A stretch of 64,000 nt of DNA from Candidatus Nitrososphaera evergladensis SR1 (GCF_000730285.1 NZ_CP007174.1:1798001-1862000); one strand, 5' to 3'; counted from the first letter of the stretch, positions 24,738 to 34,523 are shown. Notes: a model not told the origin generated them from the sequence alone. Numbers and translations are program-made.

Positions 24738-25700
24738 TTGGCACGCAAGTCGCTTGTTTCAGTTTCGGATTATGACGGCCAGGCATCGGCAAAGAAAATA
24801 ACCGTGTTTAGAGACGTGGCGCAGATGCGCGTACTGTCAAATCCTGTGGCGTGGCGCATCATGGAACTCTTGTCAAAGGAGCCCATGTACCCCGCGCAGG
24901 TTGCAAAGGAGCTGCGCATACACGAGCAGAGCGCGTATTATTACATCCGGCGCCTCTTGCGCGCCGGCGCCGTAGAAGAGGCGGGAAGCAACCTTGTACG
25001 GGGTGGGACGGCTAGGCTGTACCAGGCGTCAAGCCCTGCGTTTGGGATAGAGCTTGACTGGGGCGAGACTGTGGTGGAAGCGCCCGGCGCCGGCCGCCAT
25101 CGTGGCGCTCTGAGGTTCTTTGAAGGGTTTGTCCATGACGGCGTCTTTGACGGCCTCATCGTGGTCGGGGCGCCCGAGCCTCACGGCCAGTACAAGTCGT
25201 CTGCAAGGGACGGGCACTATGCCGTGCATCTTGCGTTCTTTCTTGGCAAGGTGTCAGGAGTCATGCCTGCAGAGTTTGCAGTCAAACTAGACGTTGACGC
25301 CAAGGCGGAAAAAGTTCTTTCTGGCAGCAACCTTGTGTCGATAGGCGGGCCGGGCACAAACATCGTGACTGCCGAGTTTAACCGGTATCTGCCGATACGC
25401 TTTGACGAGGAGAACTTTTGGTCCGGCCTTGTCGATGGCGCCGGCAGGCGGTACAGCCAGGACAACCACGGTCTGATTGCCAAGATAAAGAACCCTTATG
25501 ACAACGGCAAGTCAAGCGTGATAGTTGTTGCAGGCGTCAGGTCAGCCGGCACGAAATCTGCGGTAATTGCACTGACAAACTATGGCGAGGAGATATTGAA
25601 AAGATATAAGAGCAAAGAAGACTGGGCCCTTGTCGTGCAGGGCTTTGACATGGACGCCGACGGAAAAATAGACCACGTGGATGTCGTAAGCAACAGCTAG
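24738..25700 (+). CDS. ArsR-type winged-helix protein with S-layer-like C-terminal domain
   Basis: About 320 residues. The first 90 contain a winged helix: RVLSNPVAWRIMELLSKEPM, YPAQVAKELRIHEQSAYYYI, then a basic wing. The remaining 230 residues are beta-rich and resemble the C-terminal domain of archaeal S-layer proteins, with GSNLVSIGGPGTNIVTAEFN and IKNPYDNGKSSVIVVAGV being the most telling blocks. There is no signal peptide, so this is an intracellular regulator that borrowed a surface-protein fold, or a domain shared by both. The TATA box sets the TTG start. Convergent with rps4, overlapping by four bases. Confidence 0.7.
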   Translation: MARKSLVSVSDYDGQASAKKITVFRDVAQMRVLSNPVAWRIMELLSKEPMYPAQVAKELRIHEQSAYYYIRRLLRAGAVEEAGSNLVRGGTARLYQASSPAFGIELDWGETVVEAPGAGRHRGALRFFEGFVHDGVFDGLIVVGAPEPHGQYKSSARDGHYAVHLAFFLGKVSGVMPAEFAVKLDVDAKAEKVLSGSNLVSIGGPGTNIVTAEFNRYLPIRFDEENFWSGLVDGAGRRYSQDNHGLIAKIKNPYDNGKSSVIVVAGVRSAGTKSAVIALTNYGEEILKRYKSKEDWALVVQGFDMDADGKIDHVDVVSNS

Positions 25701-26221
25701 GATGCTGGTGCTGCGCCGCCACCTTCGCCTGCTGCCTGTGCCGCCGGAAGCTCGACGTGGAGGAGTATCTTGGCCTCCTCATCCGTCTTGACGATGTAGC
25801 CTGGCCTGTTGATCTTTCGGTTGCCTATCGAGACGTGGCCGTGGCTCACTACCTGACGCGCCTGCGACGCAGACTTTGTCCCCATCCTCTTCATGACTAT
25901 TGTCTGGAGCCTGCGCTCAAGCAGGTCTTCTACCTTTAGTCCGAGAATGTCATCAAGCGTCGCGCCCTCCTTTACAAGGCCGATCCTTGACAAAAAGTTA
26001 AGGAGTCTTTTTTCCTTCTCTGACCTTGCCTCCGTCGAGAGTGCAAGCAGTGCTCGCGCCTGGTTTCTGACCCTTGCCATCTCTGTCTGGGCCTTCCACA
26101 GCTCGCGCTTGTTTCTCAGGCCGTACGAACCCATGATATAAAGTTCAGCGTTAAGCTGGTCTGTAGTCCAGATTCTCCTTGGACGGTGGAACAGTTTCTT
26201 TTGCTTTCGTGGATCTCCCAT
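25697..26221 (-). CDS. rps4: 30S ribosomal protein S4
   Basis: Primary 16S rRNA-binding protein. Starts MGDPRKQKKLFHRPRRIW, archaeal style, followed by helices and an S4 RNA-binding domain: ERRLQTIVMKRMG, then SASQARQVVSHGHVSIGNRK and PGYIVKTDEE. The 174-residue length is normal for archaea. C-terminus is Ala/Gly-rich. It lies 19 bases after rps13 on the same strand, the usual archaeal order rps13-rps4. Confidence 0.95.
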   Translation of the reverse strand: MGDPRKQKKLFHRPRRIWTTDQLNAELYIMGSYGLRNKRELWKAQTEMARVRNQARALLALSTEARSEKEKRLLNFLSRIGLVKEGATLDDILGLKVEDLLERRLQTIVMKRMGTKSASQARQVVSHGHVSIGNRKINRPGYIVKTDEEAKILLHVELPAAQAAGEGGGAAPAS

Positions 26222-26240
26222 TCATGACACCTCTCTATTG

Positions 26241-26909
26241 TTACTTTTTCGCCGGCTCCTTTGCGCCCGCTGCTGGCTTGGCTGCTGCCGGTGCCGCCGC
26301 TCCTCCTCCTGCTGCCGGTTTTGCGGCTCCAGCTGCCGGAGCTGCTGCGCCCGCTGCTGGCTTGGCTGCTGCCGGTGCTGCCGCTCCTCCTGCCGGCGCG
26401 GCTCCAGCTGCTGCCGGTGCTGCGCCTGGGACCATCTTGGTCTTCTTCACTCCGACTGCCCCGCCCTTTCTGCCTGTGGTCCTCGTGCGCTGGCCTCTCA
26501 CTCTCAGGCCAAACATGTGCCTGTAGCCTCTCCAGCTCATGACCGTCTTTTCGCGGTCAACGTCGTTGCCAATTGCAAAATCAAGATCAGAAGTAATCAA
26601 GTGGTGCGTCGCGCCCGAGTCCATGTCCTTCTTGCGGTTCAGGTACCACTCTGGCACGCCGAACTTGGTCGGATTAGAGATTGCTTCTTCTATCTCGCGC
26701 AGCTCCTTCTCTGTCAGGAATCCTACGCGCATGTTTGGATTAACGTTCAGCGACTGCGTCAACACTTGAGCAAAATTGTAACCTACGCCTTTAATCTCGC
26801 TGATGGCCACAAGCAATTTCTTGCTGCCCTCAACGTCCTTTCCGGCGATTCTGAGTATGTGTTTGTACTCCGAAGCGGACAAATCATATTCACGGCGTAC
26901 ATTCGGCAA
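26241..26909 (-). CDS. rps13: 30S ribosomal protein S13 with Ala/Pro-rich C-terminal extension
   Basis: Contacts the P-site tRNA at the subunit head. The protein begins at a TTG (MPNVRREYDLSASEY); the longer ATG frame to 27011 adds a stretch unlike S13. The helix-two-turn-helix core is clear: ILRIAGKDVEGSKKLLVAIS, GVGYNFAQVL, then WRGYRHMFGLRVRGQRTRTT with the basic TGRKGGAVGVKKTK end. After that comes an unusual tail of about 65 residues made of APAAAKPAAGA-like repeats (26244-26440). The tail is coded by repeated GC-rich blocks and may be flexible, as in some thaumarchaeal ribosomal proteins. Confidence 0.93.
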   Translation of the reverse strand: MPNVRREYDLSASEYKHILRIAGKDVEGSKKLLVAISEIKGVGYNFAQVLTQSLNVNPNMRVGFLTEKELREIEEAISNPTKFGVPEWYLNRKKDMDSGATHHLITSDLDFAIGNDVDREKTVMSWRGYRHMFGLRVRGQRTRTTGRKGGAVGVKKTKMVPGAAPAAAGAAPAGGAAAPAAAKPAAGAAAPAAGAAKPAAGGGAAAPAAAKPAAGAKEPAKK

Positions 26910-27094
26910 TAAAAACCATGCTAGGCGTGCGGGCACAAAAACAATGCAATATTTACAACAAATGGCCGCTGCGCCTGTCTGCCCGTACTCTTTATTGAAG
27001 TTCAACGGCAATTTTGTAAAAATATTTTATTCTGCTGCGCGGTTTGATTCAGGTAAATCGTTATAAACTGAACACTCCCATACAAGTAGGAACG

Positions 27095-27220
27095 ATGCCG
27101 TCAAAGAAAGAGGTTCCGCTTGCGCCAAGACTTGTAGTATCCAAGCGTGCCAAGACCGCGGAGGATCTGGAAAACGAGGAATACTTGCGCCAGCTGGAAC
27201 TTGCAATAGAAAATCACTGA
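27095..27220 (+). CDS. Small conserved protein (41 residues)
   Basis: Frame ATG to TGA encoding MPSKKEVPLAPRLVVSKRAK and then a helix TAEDLENEEYLRQLELAIEN. Codon use is core-like GC-rich, and a TATA-like cgttataaac is located about 30 bases upstream (27058-27067). It is divergent from rps13. A basic N-terminus and acidic helix suggest a small nucleoprotein-associated peptide. No family name known to me. Confidence 0.6.
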   Translation: MPSKKEVPLAPRLVVSKRAKTAEDLENEEYLRQLELAIENH

Positions 27221-27336
27221 TCAAGATAACATTGAATAACTGTAAATTTCAAGAGCCAGCCCGTAAAAGGCAGGTAATGTCCAGAGCTATCTTATAGTTC
27301 TGAATTGTTTTATAGTTCACTACCCGCATAACGACA

Positions 27337-27933
27337 GTGTCATGTACACTTGACGATCTCAAAACTGCCGCGTCTAGCGAAGGGGTAAACCTAATTCCCT
27401 TTTCAGACCTTCGCAAAGAAGCCACATCAATCGCTGATGATATAGCGCGCAGAAAGGAAGAGGTAGATACTAAGGGCAACGTACTGACAAGTCAGAAAGA
27501 CAGCAAACTTTGGGATATAAAGCAGCTAAATGAAAAAATTGCAAACGAAGAAAAAGTAGAAGCAACTTTGCGCCGTCAAGACGACATTGATAAATGGAAA
27601 AAAGAGATTGAAGACCTTAATGGTAAAGTAAAGGACATCAACAGTCAATTGGACACGGTCCTAGATAGTGCAAGGCGACTCTATGACCTCCGTGTCTCGT
27701 TGCGAGAATGGTTTGATAAAGCTAAAAGATTGTTGTCCGACCTAAAGAGCAACCCCGAGCGGGCCTTGGGAAGTAATCCCTCTGATGAAAACAAGAAGGA
27801 GTTGGAACGCTGCGCCAATGAAATCATCAGCCGAATCGAAAGGGGTGAAAGCGGTCACAAAACAGCAGAGGATCAAGTTAAAAGACAGGTAGAGAAGCTC
27901 AAGGAAGCGCTCGACAAAACAGAATACAAATGA
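27337..27933 (+). CDS. Coiled-coil hypothetical protein
   Basis: 198 residues starting at a GTG (MSCTLDDLKTAAS). Almost all helical with heptad-like spacing from residue 30 to the end (for example KQLNEKIANEEKVEATLRRQ and KKEIEDLNGKVKDINSQLDT), rich in Lys, Glu, Asp. A TATA-like gttttatagt lies 22-31 bases before the GTG, indicating a leaderless transcript. No conserved motif; it might be a structural or SMC-like accessory protein, but this is unsupported. AT-richer than the flanking genes. Confidence 0.6.
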   Translation: MSCTLDDLKTAASSEGVNLIPFSDLRKEATSIADDIARRKEEVDTKGNVLTSQKDSKLWDIKQLNEKIANEEKVEATLRRQDDIDKWKKEIEDLNGKVKDINSQLDTVLDSARRLYDLRVSLREWFDKAKRLLSDLKSNPERALGSNPSDENKKELERCANEIISRIERGESGHKTAEDQVKRQVEKLKEALDKTEYK

Positions 27934-28020
27934 TAATGAACACATGCATGTCAGGCAGGAATTCTCAATATCATTGAGTATCTTTAAATTTGCGAGGGAC
28001 GAAAACAGCCCGTCTCACCA

Positions 28021-29673
28021 ATGAGCAGCAGCAAGATAGAAGAAACAGTCCACCGTTCTTACACTTCAAAGCCGAAGTATTCCGAGATCATGCCCGGCGT
28101 ACCAGAAGACTACAAGCAGCTAAAGACGCTTGGCGACCTTTTGAAGATCAACTACAAGCACGTAACAGTAGAGGAGCAACTGCGCGGCAACCTAGTTGCC
28201 AAGCTCAAAGCCGGCGAGCACCCGTACCCCGGCATCATCGGTTATGACGATGACGTTGTGCCGGCAGTAAACCGCGCCATACTCTCAGGCCACGACGTCC
28301 TGCTTGTGGGCCAGATCGGACAGGCCAAGACCAAGATAGCAGAGGCCATTGCCAAGAATCTGCTATCTCCCATCCCTGTCGTGCGCGGGACCGTCACAAA
28401 CGACATACCGACCTCGATGCCTGAAGAGCACCTCGCCGCGCTGCTGGCAGAAAAAGAAGTCGTCAGGACCGTCCCCGAGTTTACGGTATCAAGAGAGTGC
28501 GAGGACATTATCCGCCAGGACAAGCTAGAAACAAAAATCGACTGGCTCTCTGGCGCAGACAGGTTCAAGTACATCCTTTCAACGCCTGATATTTCAGTAA
28601 AGGACCTCGTAGGGCAAATTGATGCTATCAAGATAGCGAAAAAGGGAGTCGAGCTGTACAGCATGGAGTCGTATTCGGCAGGCCAGCTCTTGCAGGCCCG
28701 CCACGGCATCCTCTGCATTGATGAACTTCCGGTGCTCGACCCAAGAAAGCAGGTGTCGCTTTTGAGTGTGCTTCAGGAGGGCAGGTTTACCACCGGCGCC
28801 TACCCCGTAGTGTTCAAGCCCGATGTCAAGATAATAGCCACTGCAAATCCGATTGACTATACCCACTCGGGCAAGATAATCGAGCCGTTGTTTGACAGGC
28901 TCAAGAGCCACGTCGACACGCATTACCCCAAGACGGTAAACGACGAGATGCTGATTATAACGCAGGAAACAAGGGTCGCAGATCCAAAGAACGTATTTCT
29001 TCCGGTCTTTATCGTAAAAGCAATTGCCAAGATAACGCAGGCGACTCGCGCCCACCACGACGTAAACCACGACAAGGGAGTCAGCGTCAGGATGGCGGTG
29101 CACTCGATGGAGATGATGATAGGGGAAGCCGAGCGCACGCGCTCTATCATCTATGGCATCAAGGCCGTTCCGCGCTTTTGCGACATACATTGCATACACC
29201 AGTCGTCCAAGTTTGAGCTTGCCGAGATGGAAGACACGCGTGAAAACCGCAGGAACGTGCTTGACTCTGTCATCGACGCCACGTTAAAGGAAGTGTCGCT
29301 AGAGTACGTGGACAAGATATCGCCGGATCAGATAGCCAAGATGAAGACCGAGTTTGCCAAGAACAAGGCGTTCCAGGTGTCGCAGGTCCTGCCAGGCGGC
29401 AAAAAGGCCGACACTTCTGATTACGAGTCGCAGCTCACAAAATTCCCGGCGCTCAAGGCGGCGGTCGCAGAGACCTTGTCTGCAATAAAGGACGAGCAAA
29501 AGCAGCTTGCCGAGCGGGCAAAACAGCTTGGCATCAGGACTGACAGCATCGCGCTTTCGGACCTTGACGGCGAGTTTACCGCTTCAGTCACAGAAGTGGT
29601 CCTTGAGGGCCTGCGCCACATCCAACCCCCGCTCCTTGACAAGAAGGACAACAGCTATGCCCTCGCCCAGTGA
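28021..29673 (+). CDS. MoxR-type AAA+ ATPase (magnesium-chelatase I-like)
   Basis: AAA+ ATPase expected to act with a VWA-domain partner to insert cofactors or remodel proteins. Walker A GQIGQAKTKIAEA, Walker B ILCIDELPVLDPRK with sensor 1 ATANPIDYTHSG, and an Arg finger region in PLFDRLKSHVDT. Between Walker A and B lies a beta-hairpin insert, as in the chelatase I/MoxR clade. The C-terminal 150 residues are helical and charged. It overlaps the next gene by 17 bases, and a TATA-like ctttaaatt (27982-27990) stands upstream. Thaumarchaea carry such pairs; the client is unknown. Confidence 0.85.
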   Translation: MSSSKIEETVHRSYTSKPKYSEIMPGVPEDYKQLKTLGDLLKINYKHVTVEEQLRGNLVAKLKAGEHPYPGIIGYDDDVVPAVNRAILSGHDVLLVGQIGQAKTKIAEAIAKNLLSPIPVVRGTVTNDIPTSMPEEHLAALLAEKEVVRTVPEFTVSRECEDIIRQDKLETKIDWLSGADRFKYILSTPDISVKDLVGQIDAIKIAKKGVELYSMESYSAGQLLQARHGILCIDELPVLDPRKQVSLLSVLQEGRFTTGAYPVVFKPDVKIIATANPIDYTHSGKIIEPLFDRLKSHVDTHYPKTVNDEMLIITQETRVADPKNVFLPVFIVKAIAKITQATRAHHDVNHDKGVSVRMAVHSMEMMIGEAERTRSIIYGIKAVPRFCDIHCIHQSSKFELAEMEDTRENRRNVLDSVIDATLKEVSLEYVDKISPDQIAKMKTEFAKNKAFQVSQVLPGGKKADTSDYESQLTKFPALKAAVAETLSAIKDEQKQLAERAKQLGIRTDSIALSDLDGEFTASVTEVVLEGLRHIQPPLLDKKDNSYALAQ

Positions 29674-31078
29674 TAAAGTACCACCGGGAAGCAAGAAATT
29701 CGTCTACTTTGCACTGGACGACGACAGCCAGAGCCAGCAGCAACAACAGCAGCAAGAAAAGGGTGGCTCGGAACTTCCAAAAGACGTTCTGGACAAACTG
29801 CTAAAGGCGATAGGCAGGGAGGCCCTGCGCGAAAAGACGCCTTCCTTGCAAGAGCTTGAGCAGAGCCTGCAGAACGCCATGTCGCAGCAGATGTCAAGCG
29901 AGCAACAAGGTCAACAGCAGGAAAAAGAGCAACAGCAGCAGAGCTCGCAGTCGGGCAGCCAGGTACAAGACGGCGACGGGATGCCGCTTGTGCGCCAGCT
30001 CATACAAAAAGGCTACCTGAAGGACTCGCCCAAGTGGCTTTCAAGCAAGGGCTTTGTCAACATCGGCGGCAGGATACTGAGCGACGTGATGAAGGCGCTC
30101 AAAGCCGGCGAGTACGGGATGCACGAGACGCACGACTATGGGCAAGGATCGATAGTGCTTGACACGAGCAAAAAGTACGAGCCCGGCGACGACATCCGGC
30201 TCTTAAACGTGCCAAAATCGTTGCTGAACACCATCCAGCGCTCGTTCAAGGACGGCAAGGAAGTAAAGCTTCCCCTGCAAATAGACATGGAGGACTTTGA
30301 AGAATATGAAACGATGCAGGACGTGCGCGTGGCAATAGTCTACTGCATCGACCTTTCGTCTACCATGCGCTATTCCACGATGTATGGCGACATGAGCAGG
30401 ATAGAGGCGGCAAAACGCGCACTGTGGAGTTTGTATCTCTTGAACCGCAAGTTCTTTCCCTCCGACTCTGTGTACATTGTAGGCTTTGGGGCGCTTGCGT
30501 CAAAGGTCCTGCCGCAGGACATCCCGTACCTGAAAACGTTTGAGCCCGGCTCTGACTTTTTGCACTATACAAACTACCAGGCGGCATTTCGGCTTGCAAG
30601 CAAGATCCTGCAAAAAGACGGCGCAGAAAACAAGCGCATCGTGCTTGTCACAGACGGCCACCCAAGCGCGTGCTTTATCGACGACAAGAGCGAGCAGGAC
30701 AAGATTCTGTCGCAGAGGCCGTACTCGCACTTTTACACGCCTGACAAGGACACCCTTGACACGGTCAAGGCAAACCAGAGCATGAACCTTGACGTTGCGT
30801 CCGGTGAGCTGGTATATCTGTGCTACCGCTACAGGCAGGTGGACCAGTACATCGGCGAGCGCACCATAGTGGAGGCGAAAAAGTGCCACTCTATGAAGAT
30901 AGACATTGACACCATCATGATAAGCGAAGAAGACTCGCTGCTTGGCTACGTAAATGAAATGGAAAAGTACGTGAAGGGCAGGTCGTACTACATCAATCCT
31001 GCTGAAATTGATAAAGTGCTTCTGACAGACTATTTGAGCAACAAAAAGCAGCAGACTATCCGGAGCCATTCATACTAA
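29657..31078 (+). CDS. VWA-domain protein, partner of the MoxR ATPase
   Basis: 473 residues from the ATG at 29657 inside the ATPase gene. Residues about 20-30 and 80-105 are Gln-rich (QSQQQQQQQEK and SSEQQGQQQEKEQQQQSS), a flexible linker. The C-terminal half is a von Willebrand A fold with the metal-ion site: VYCIDLSSTM (DxSxT-type), VLVTDGHPSA at the fourth strand, and a conserved core. Chelatase D-like and MoxR partners have this layout. With the 17-base overlap the two proteins are surely co-translated. The glutamine runs come from CAG/CAA repeats and may vary in length among strains. Confidence 0.85.
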   Translation: MPSPSDKVPPGSKKFVYFALDDDSQSQQQQQQQEKGGSELPKDVLDKLLKAIGREALREKTPSLQELEQSLQNAMSQQMSSEQQGQQQEKEQQQQSSQSGSQVQDGDGMPLVRQLIQKGYLKDSPKWLSSKGFVNIGGRILSDVMKALKAGEYGMHETHDYGQGSIVLDTSKKYEPGDDIRLLNVPKSLLNTIQRSFKDGKEVKLPLQIDMEDFEEYETMQDVRVAIVYCIDLSSTMRYSTMYGDMSRIEAAKRALWSLYLLNRKFFPSDSVYIVGFGALASKVLPQDIPYLKTFEPGSDFLHYTNYQAAFRLASKILQKDGAENKRIVLVTDGHPSACFIDDKSEQDKILSQRPYSHFYTPDKDTLDTVKANQSMNLDVASGELVYLCYRYRQVDQYIGERTIVEAKKCHSMKIDIDTIMISEEDSLLGYVNEMEKYVKGRSYYINPAEIDKVLLTDYLSNKKQQTIRSHSY

Positions 31079-31442
31079 ACTCATTGTATGAAATATACGC
31101 GCCAAACTTTAAAACCTCTTTCAAGCAGGTTCTCGACAGCCAAAGTTTAGCACGTATCCTATTCAAGCTCGGGGAGATCACTCTTCCCCAGAAGAGAAAC
31201 ATGCGCTACACGGAATAAGCCCAAGATTGAGAAGAATTTTTACTTCTTAAAAATATAACGAAGCTACTATCGAGATTATAATAATTGTACATTGACAGCC
31301 CAAGATACTGGTAATTAGCTTACCTTGGTTCTTTCTATAAAATACCTATATAGTGCCGTGTATATGGCAATGTGGTATGCAATTGCCACTCTGGGCAAAA
31401 GAGGAGAATTCTGATGTTCTATAAGGTATCTGTCCAATTCTA
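31079..31442. other. Intergenic region with possible structured RNA
   Basis: 364 bases with no credible reading frame. A TATA-like actttaaaac at 31106-31115 is followed 25-35 bases later by a weak hairpin (ggggaGATCACTCTtcccc, 31171-31189). A second AT-rich hairpin (agaag-aatttttа-cttct) lies near 31230-31249. These could delimit a small transcript of about 100 bases, but nothing matches a known RNA. Just before the protease gene another TATA-like run, ataaaatacctatata, is at 31337-31352. Confidence 0.3.
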
Positions 31443-34400
31443 ATGGGAATCATTGTATTTTCTGTCTTCGCCAGCGCTAATTCTAGTTTGGCATTTGCGG
31501 TGCCTACTGCGAATCCTGATCCAGAATCCCTCGTCGAATCAAAAGTAGCGATCGAAAGATCTTTTTCCACACCACTGCTTAGGTTTAACGGCGAAACTGC
31601 CGCACAATTAATGCAGAAGATAACCTGGTTTCCAAATGGGACAACCGCGTTATCTGATGACCAAGGCAGCCAATTTACATTCACATTGGATCTCGCCGAC
31701 TCTTCATTTGTACTCTTAAGCAATAGCACAATGATTGATCAGAAAGTGCTTGGAAAAGATCACCAATATGATATAGTGTGGAAGCCCCTTAGAAATTCTG
31801 ATGGTGCGATAACCAAATACAAGTTTGATATCGTCGGAACCAGCGCTAACGGCCATACAATCAAGTTGCTGCTAAGCCCACAGCAAGAAATCACGGTCAA
31901 TGACGATAGCTTCCTATCGCTCTCCAAGAATTATAATTCAAACTCGACTTCTCTGTTTGGTGTTGGACTTGACTGGTCGGATGCTACTTCCGCAGGGCAG
32001 CCGATTGCGTATGACAGCGAAGAGAGGACAATAAACATCCCCGTTGGTAAATCCTACTTTATCGATCCTACTACTATCTCAACGATAACAGCGGTACTTT
32101 CGCCGGGTTCGTCAGATTATTATGAAGGCGAAAGGCGTGAGGTGCGGATTGGAAACGTCCTCTTCATGTTCTACTTTGATGGTTCCAATATAGTGTATAG
32201 ATCTTCTTTGGACTTTGGCGCGACATGGAGTAGCGCGACCTCTTCAGGCTCAGGAGTCATCAACGGCGATGTCCACAGATATACCGTAACGACAGAAAAC
32301 GTTACAGGCACAAATTACGTCACTCTTCTTTATTTCAAGACCTCCGGTTCCAACACAAACTTTTACGGGAAGAGGGGGACTGTTGGTTTGAACACTATCA
32401 CATGGAACAACGAAACCTCCATGTTCTCTGCGCCAAACTTTGCCTCCTGCGGAACGAGCGTATGCGCTGCCAGCGTAGGAGCTGTCGACACAAGCGGCAT
32501 CATGTATGCCGCGTTTAGGTGGATTCCTTCGGGAGCTTCGTCTTACCAGTATCAGATAATGAAATCCGCCAATGGCGGATTAGGATGGAATACGTCGCTT
32601 AGCCAGATACCCGCTGACGTAGGGACTCGTATTGAGATGTTCTTGACGCCACTTGCGTCCGGAAAGATGCTTTTTGGATACATGCGGTATACTACTGATG
32701 ACATAAAATACAGACTATGGGACGGCACTGGATGGTCCGCAGAGAATACAGTTGGCAATATAGGCTCAACGGCTAATACCATCAAGCACGTGTCGGCCGA
32801 TAGTGATGGAGTCAAAAAGGCTTATGTCGCTTACCTTACCGGTGGCAACTCAGGTTCGATAAAGATAGCGAAATGGGGAAACGACGGTTCTTGGCTAGGT
32901 AACGAGACAGCCGATAGTACGCTGTCGCACACACTTCCATCAATCACCATAACAAACGATGGAGTAATTCATGTCTATAGTCTCTCTGGAAACAAGGTTT
33001 ACGACACAACAAAGATCCTTAATTCTTGGCAAACCCCTACAAATCCATTCGGGACAACCTTCACGTCTCCGGCACAGCTTACCTCCGGCTCAGGCTATCC
33101 TATGGCCTTGTGGATAGAAGGTTCATCATCGCCATTTAACCTAAGGTTTGACAGGACTGATTGGGATGTGGATCGGGACGGAATATACAACAACTGGGAG
33201 GTCAATGGGATCGATTCAAACTGGGACGGAACCGTAGACTTTTTACCCTCCTCAAGTCAGGCCCACAAAGACATTTTTGTAGAGATCGACTATATGCAAA
33301 ATCACCAACCAGATTCCGGCGCGATAAATAATGTGACTAACGCATTTGCTAACGCCCCAATCACCAATCCCGATAGTACCACTGGCATCACATTGCATCT
33401 AAACCTGGATGAACAAGTTACCCATAGTGATACAACATCTTGGCCGACTGGATTCAATTCGATTAAGCCAACGCATTTCGGTACGGCAACCGAGCGGGCA
33501 GCAGCCAATCATGACAATATTCTTAATGCGAAGAAGAAAATCTACCACTATAATTTGTGGGTACATAGCATTACTCTTAACGGTCCGAGTGGGGTCGGAG
33601 AGCTACTTGGCAATGACTTCATGGTCTCGATGGGAAGCTATAATGCTTCAAATCCAAGCCAAGACCTTGCGGGAAGCAGGGAGCACCAAGCTGGCACGTT
33701 AATGCACGAGCTAGGCCATAACCTAGGGCTTCATCACGGTGGGGGCGTCGATATCAATTGCAAGCCTAATTACCTGAGCGTGATGAACTATGCTTTCCAG
33801 CTGCCGACATTTGTTTCTGATAGGCCACTCGATTATTCCAGATCCCAATTGTTAACACTCGACGAAATTAATCTCGATGAACTCGATGGAGTATCTGCAA
33901 GCACTCCATCAGGCTTAAAAACAGTTTATGGCAAGCCTGGTGACTTTCCGGTAGTTAGTGACCCTGTACCTACGGGTCAGGGGATCGACTGGAATCGCGA
34001 CGAGTTTCTTGGTGATGATGGTGTGGAACAAAGCATCAACTTTTTCGATATTCCCGATTGCGATAGCTTAGATCTTACATCATTGACTGGATATAATGAT
34101 TGGGCAAATGTCCAGCTCGCATTCACTTCATCCGGAACATATGCCAATGGTACAAGCGTAAAAGTAGTCGACAACGAGATGACAAGGGAAATAGTCCAGA
34201 AGATGCAGCTGATGACGCTTGATACGATTGACCATTTACTGCAGAATGCGAATGCTACATCATTCCGTGATACTAATGATGCTGCCGCCGAGAAGAAAAC
34301 TCTTCATGATGTCCTTGATAATCCGGTTTCTGGCGCAAAAGCCGCTGTTCGCCAAGATAATTATGGGAAGGTTGTAGCTATACTAGAGAGAATTCGCGCA

Positions 34401-34523
34401 AAACTTGACGCCTCAGTCGGAGGTGACCCACACGATGATATGATTGTTAACCAGAAAGAGCAGACGCGCATCCTGCAGCAGTTAGACAATGTCATAACTT
34501 CTTTCAAAAAAGCATGGCAATAA
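31443..34523 (+). CDS. Large secreted metzincin-type zinc metalloprotease
   Basis: 1026 residues. The first 20 (MGIIVFSVFASANSSLAFAV) form a signal peptide. Residues about 40-200 and 210-560 are beta-rich; the latter has repeated 'Asp-box-like' blades (NVLFMFYFDGSNIVYRSS, SANGGLGWNTS), like a sialidase-type propeller. A calcium-binding DVDRDGIYNNWE element follows near residue 575. The protease site is HELGHNLGLHH: His755, Glu756, His759, Gly762, His765, matching the full HExxHxxGxxH metzincin pattern. The Met-turn LSVMNYAF is downstream. After the catalytic unit comes a helical tail. Probably an exoenzyme acting on protein outside the cell; substrate unknown. AT-richer than core genes, suggesting accessory origin. 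Confidence 0.8.
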   Translation: MGIIVFSVFASANSSLAFAVPTANPDPESLVESKVAIERSFSTPLLRFNGETAAQLMQKITWFPNGTTALSDDQGSQFTFTLDLADSSFVLLSNSTMIDQKVLGKDHQYDIVWKPLRNSDGAITKYKFDIVGTSANGHTIKLLLSPQQEITVNDDSFLSLSKNYNSNSTSLFGVGLDWSDATSAGQPIAYDSEERTINIPVGKSYFIDPTTISTITAVLSPGSSDYYEGERREVRIGNVLFMFYFDGSNIVYRSSLDFGATWSSATSSGSGVINGDVHRYTVTTENVTGTNYVTLLYFKTSGSNTNFYGKRGTVGLNTITWNNETSMFSAPNFASCGTSVCAASVGAVDTSGIMYAAFRWIPSGASSYQYQIMKSANGGLGWNTSLSQIPADVGTRIEMFLTPLASGKMLFGYMRYTTDDIKYRLWDGTGWSAENTVGNIGSTANTIKHVSADSDGVKKAYVAYLTGGNSGSIKIAKWGNDGSWLGNETADSTLSHTLPSITITNDGVIHVYSLSGNKVYDTTKILNSWQTPTNPFGTTFTSPAQLTSGSGYPMALWIEGSSSPFNLRFDRTDWDVDRDGIYNNWEVNGIDSNWDGTVDFLPSSSQAHKDIFVEIDYMQNHQPDSGAINNVTNAFANAPITNPDSTTGITLHLNLDEQVTHSDTTSWPTGFNSIKPTHFGTATERAAANHDNILNAKKKIYHYNLWVHSITLNGPSGVGELLGNDFMVSMGSYNASNPSQDLAGSREHQAGTLMHELGHNLGLHHGGGVDINCKPNYLSVMNYAFQLPTFVSDRPLDYSRSQLLTLDEINLDELDGVSASTPSGLKTVYGKPGDFPVVSDPVPTGQGIDWNRDEFLGDDGVEQSINFFDIPDCDSLDLTSLTGYNDWANVQLAFTSSGTYANGTSVKVVDNEMTREIVQKMQLMTLDTIDHLLQNANATSFRDTNDAAAEKKTLHDVLDNPVSGAKAAVRQDNYGKVVAILERIRAKLDASVGGDPHDDMIVNQKEQTRILQQLDNVITSFKKAWQ

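Noticed and set aside
26179-26912. Forward frames rich in Ala, Leu, Cys opposite rps13
   Set aside because: Complement of the APAAAKPAAGA repeat of S13; no independent evidence.
28594-29199. 201-codon minus-strand frame inside the MoxR gene
   Set aside because: The forward frame carries the full AAA+ motifs; the reverse frame has none.
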